Program-made: the position numbers and the translations under genes | Assembly (NCBI GenBank): GCA_016219145.1 | Contig: JACRCG010000088.1 | Coordinates: 1-5,859 of the forward strand | Source: Deltaproteobacteria bacterium | Lineage (GTDB): Bacteria > Desulfobacterota > Desulfuromonadia > Geobacterales > Pseudopelobacteraceae | Length of the DNA stretch: 5,859 bases | Direction: 5' to 3' | Notes under the pieces: generated by a model | The model's input: only the letters and a program-made list of their open reading frames with translations | Database searches by the model: none | What the model was told of the DNA's origin: nothing | In this document: piece after piece, positions 5,499 through 5,859 of the stretch | How positions within the stretch are numbered: the first letter of the stretch is position 1 | Layout: each line of letters opens with the position of its first letter

Positions 5499-5859
5499 AT
5501 GCAAACAGTTGCAGAAATAATGACAAAAGAAGTTGTTACAGTACAGGAAACCACCACGGTTCGTGAAATGGCCGAGATATTCGGCAGAATGCGCATCGGC
5601 AGCCTGCCGCTTGTAGATCAGGCCGGTAATCTGACCGGTATTGTGACCGCCTCGGACTTGATCGAGCAGGGCCGCCCCCTGCACATACCGACCGTAATTT
5701 CGCTGTTTGACTGGGTCATTCCTCTGGAGAGCGAACAGTCACTCGAACGGGACCTGAAAAGAATCACCGCCCAGACCGCCGCTGAATTAGCCGCCCGGGA
5801 TGTTGTCACCGTTTCACCCGCAGACCTTGTCAGCACGGCAGCTGAAATAATGAGCAGCC
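5499..5859 (+). CDS. CBS-domain protein, N-terminal part (3' end outside window)
   Basis: The first 120 codons of a protein built from CBS domains, which usually sense adenine nucleotides such as AMP or ATP. The first CBS domain covers about residues 1-58, with the opening TVAEIMTKEVVTVQETTTVREM and the second-strand motif RIGSLPLVDQAGNLTGIVTASDL. A linker HIPTVISLFDWVIPLESEQSLERDLKRITA (62-91) is followed by the start of a second CBS domain at AAELAARDVVTVSPADLVSTAAEIM (94-118), where the window ends. ATG 5499 has AGGGAG at 5485-5490, 8 nt upstream, and the gene begins 18 nt after nnr, so it is probably the next gene of the same operon. I recall a similar gene in this position in Geobacter genomes. 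The role is unknown; the frame is intact as far as visible. Confidence 0.9.
   Translation, partial: MQTVAEIMTKEVVTVQETTTVREMAEIFGRMRIGSLPLVDQAGNLTGIVTASDLIEQGRPLHIPTVISLFDWVIPLESEQSLERDLKRITAQTAAELAARDVVTVSPADLVSTAAEIMSS

Overview
The window looks like a chromosomal housekeeping region of a delta-proteobacterium of the Geobacter type (Desulfuromonadia/Geobacterales). This is judged from the gene order cdaA - glmM - pdxJ - acpS - nnr - CBS-domain gene and from how closely the GlmM and CBS-domain proteins resemble Geobacter versions as I remember them. No database search was possible, so the assignment is an inference. All genes are on the + strand.

Layout. 1-498 is the C-terminal part of the diadenylate cyclase CdaA (c-di-AMP synthesis). 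499-690 is a non-coding gap holding an inverted pair of 9-nt-period CACAAAG-type repeats. 691-2043 is glmM (phosphoglucosamine mutase). 2044-2240 is a second non-coding gap with the same kind of repeat pair. 2241-2960 is pdxJ (pyridoxal phosphate synthesis), starting at TTG. 3006-3529 is a two-gene toxin-antitoxin module: an antitoxin of the TIGR02574/PF09720 type and a RelE/ParE-fold toxin. 3526-3903 is acpS (holo-ACP synthase). 3900-5480 is nnr (bifunctional NAD(P)HX epimerase/dehydratase). 5499-5859 is the start of a CBS-domain protein that runs off the window.

How the parts fit. GlmM makes glucosamine-1-phosphate for cell-wall precursors, and in other bacteria it binds and restrains CdaA, which explains the cdaA-glmM linkage. 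The usual middle gene of that cluster, ybbR (cdaR), is not present; the repeat-bearing gap occupies its place. pdxJ, acpS and nnr are cofactor genes (PLP synthesis, phosphopantetheinylation of acyl carrier protein, and repair of damaged NAD(P)H). From the antitoxin onward, consecutive genes overlap by 4 nt (GTGA, ATGA, ATGA), so four cistrons are probably translationally coupled.

The most interesting feature is the position of the toxin-antitoxin module. The pdxJ stop region and the toxin-stop/acpS-start region share the 7-mer CGCATGA (2954-2960 and 3523-3529). Removing the 569 nt between the copies would leave pdxJ ending in ATGA, with its stop overlapping the acpS start. This suggests that the module was inserted at an ancestral pdxJ/acpS ATGA junction and kept the coupling by supplying its own terminal ATGA. 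No tRNA, rRNA, CRISPR array or insertion sequence was seen.
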